From: Aureococcus anophagefferens
Taxonomy: Eukaryota; Sar; Pelagophyceae; Pelagomonadales; Pelagomonadaceae
Length of the DNA stretch: 39,259 nt
Assembly (NCBI RefSeq): GCF_000186865.1
Contig: NW_008705598.1
Location: 18,339 to 57,597 of the forward strand
Direction: 5' to 3'
Shown here: in pieces, positions 38,892 to 39,259 of the stretch
Position numbering within the stretch: the first letter of the stretch is position 1
Layout of the letters: each line of letters opens with the position of its first letter
Notes under the pieces: model-generated
What the model was told of the DNA's origin: nothing
Seen by the model: the letters and a program-made list of their open reading frames with translations, nothing else
Database searches by the model: none
Position numbers and translations under genes: made by a program

Positions 38892-39259
38892 TCAACACAC
38901 CTTCGTCGTCGGGGCTAGCCTTGCAGACTCGAGGCTCGCGACGAACTCGTCGATACTCTTCGAGACGAAGACCCGCACCGAGCCGTTCTTTCGCTGGCGG
39001 TGGCCCTCCATCGGGGTTTCTGCTGGTCCTTCATCATCATCATGGAACAGGAGCGAACTCTGCACTTCTACATATTGTTCCATTATGTGGTTCCAAACAA
39101 CTGGGTCGTCGAGGTCTACGCGATCAAAAGTGGAGCATTGGTCGCATTCCTCCTTAAGACACTCCCATTCACTGGGTCTACATCCTTGAATTGTCAGAGG
39201 ACGTGAACCCTGCTCATCTCTTGCCTCAGCGTGATACAATAGGAACTGTCCGATTTGCT
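38892..39259 (-). CDS. Unidentified protein, partial (runs off right edge)
   Basis: The minus-strand frame is open from base 39258 (IGQFLLYHAEARDEQ) to a stop at 38892-38894, about 121 residues. It includes CRPSEWECLKEECDQCSTFD and DDPVVWNHIMEQYVEV, then a basic/hydrophobic segment (VRVFVSKSIDEFVASLES). A GT at the end (AAG followed by GTGTGT near 38899) could be a splice donor, so the gene may continue leftward into 38760-38890. Composition is core-like. The Cys pattern (C-x6-C-x4-C-x2-C) could be structural. I do not recognise the family. Confidence 0.45.
   Translation of the reverse strand, partial: QIGQFLLYHAEARDEQGSRPLTIQGCRPSEWECLKEECDQCSTFDRVDLDDPVVWNHIMEQYVEVQSSLLFHDDDEGPAETPMEGHRQRKNGSVRVFVSKSIDEFVASLESARLAPTTKVC

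Overview
This is a nuclear genomic window from a unicellular eukaryote. The genes are spliced with very short introns (about 41-75 nt, AG acceptors). They encode conserved eukaryotic chromatin, transcription, signalling and ciliary proteins. A DRC5/TCTE1-type axonemal protein implies an organism, or a recent ancestor, with a motile cilium. Base composition is mosaic: core genes sit near 50% GC, and patches of far higher GC carry decayed or unfamiliar reading frames. The exact lineage cannot be fixed from sequence alone; an alga or protist of the stramenopile/haptophyte type is my guess. No tRNA, rRNA or CRISPR was seen.

Layout. 1-0.8 kb: left-edge partial retroelement gag-like frame (-). 1.4-3.6 kb: IQ-motif protein (+). 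3.9-4.7 kb: a 395-bp tandem duplication containing an 11-bp minisatellite. 4.9-6.8 kb: SNF1/AMPK-like kinase (-). 7.5-8.7 kb: actin-related protein 6 (-). 9.3-11.1 kb: three-exon ankyrin protein (-). 11.2-12.8 kb: GC-rich decayed mobile-element sequence. 13.3-18.4 kb: SWR1/PIE1-type remodelling ATPase (+), joined in frame to WW, F-box-like and beta-helix regions. 19.0-19.9 kb: degraded reading frames. 20.2-21.9 kb: ten-exon DRC5 gene (+). 21.9-23.3 kb: palindromic and simple repeats. 23.4-26.6 kb: sixteen-exon HECT ubiquitin ligase (+). 26.8-29 kb: repeats and weak reading frames. 29.1-30.2 kb: mitochondrial carrier (-). 30.7-32.7 kb: GC-rich decayed frames. 32.8-34.8 kb: karyopherin-like gene cut short by repeat sequence (+). 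35.5-36.0 kb: small four-exon gene (+). 36.1-38.5 kb: RTF1, a Paf1-complex subunit (-). 38.9 kb to the right edge: partial unidentified gene (-).

How the genes relate. ARP6 and the SWR1 ATPase are two subunits of the same H2A.Z-depositing complex and lie about 4.5 kb apart. RTF1, which couples elongation to H2B ubiquitylation, lies 18 kb further on. The strands alternate, so there is no operon-like organisation.

Most notable: (i) the SWR1 ATPase fused to an FBXO11-like WW/F-box/beta-helix module; (ii) several introns in three genes that can only be spliced in frame with GC rather than GT donors; (iii) clusters of the perfect palindrome TGTGCCGGCACA; (iv) long inverted or foldback repeats. 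Spliced models were derived by hand from frame continuity and family conservation and have not been tested against transcripts.
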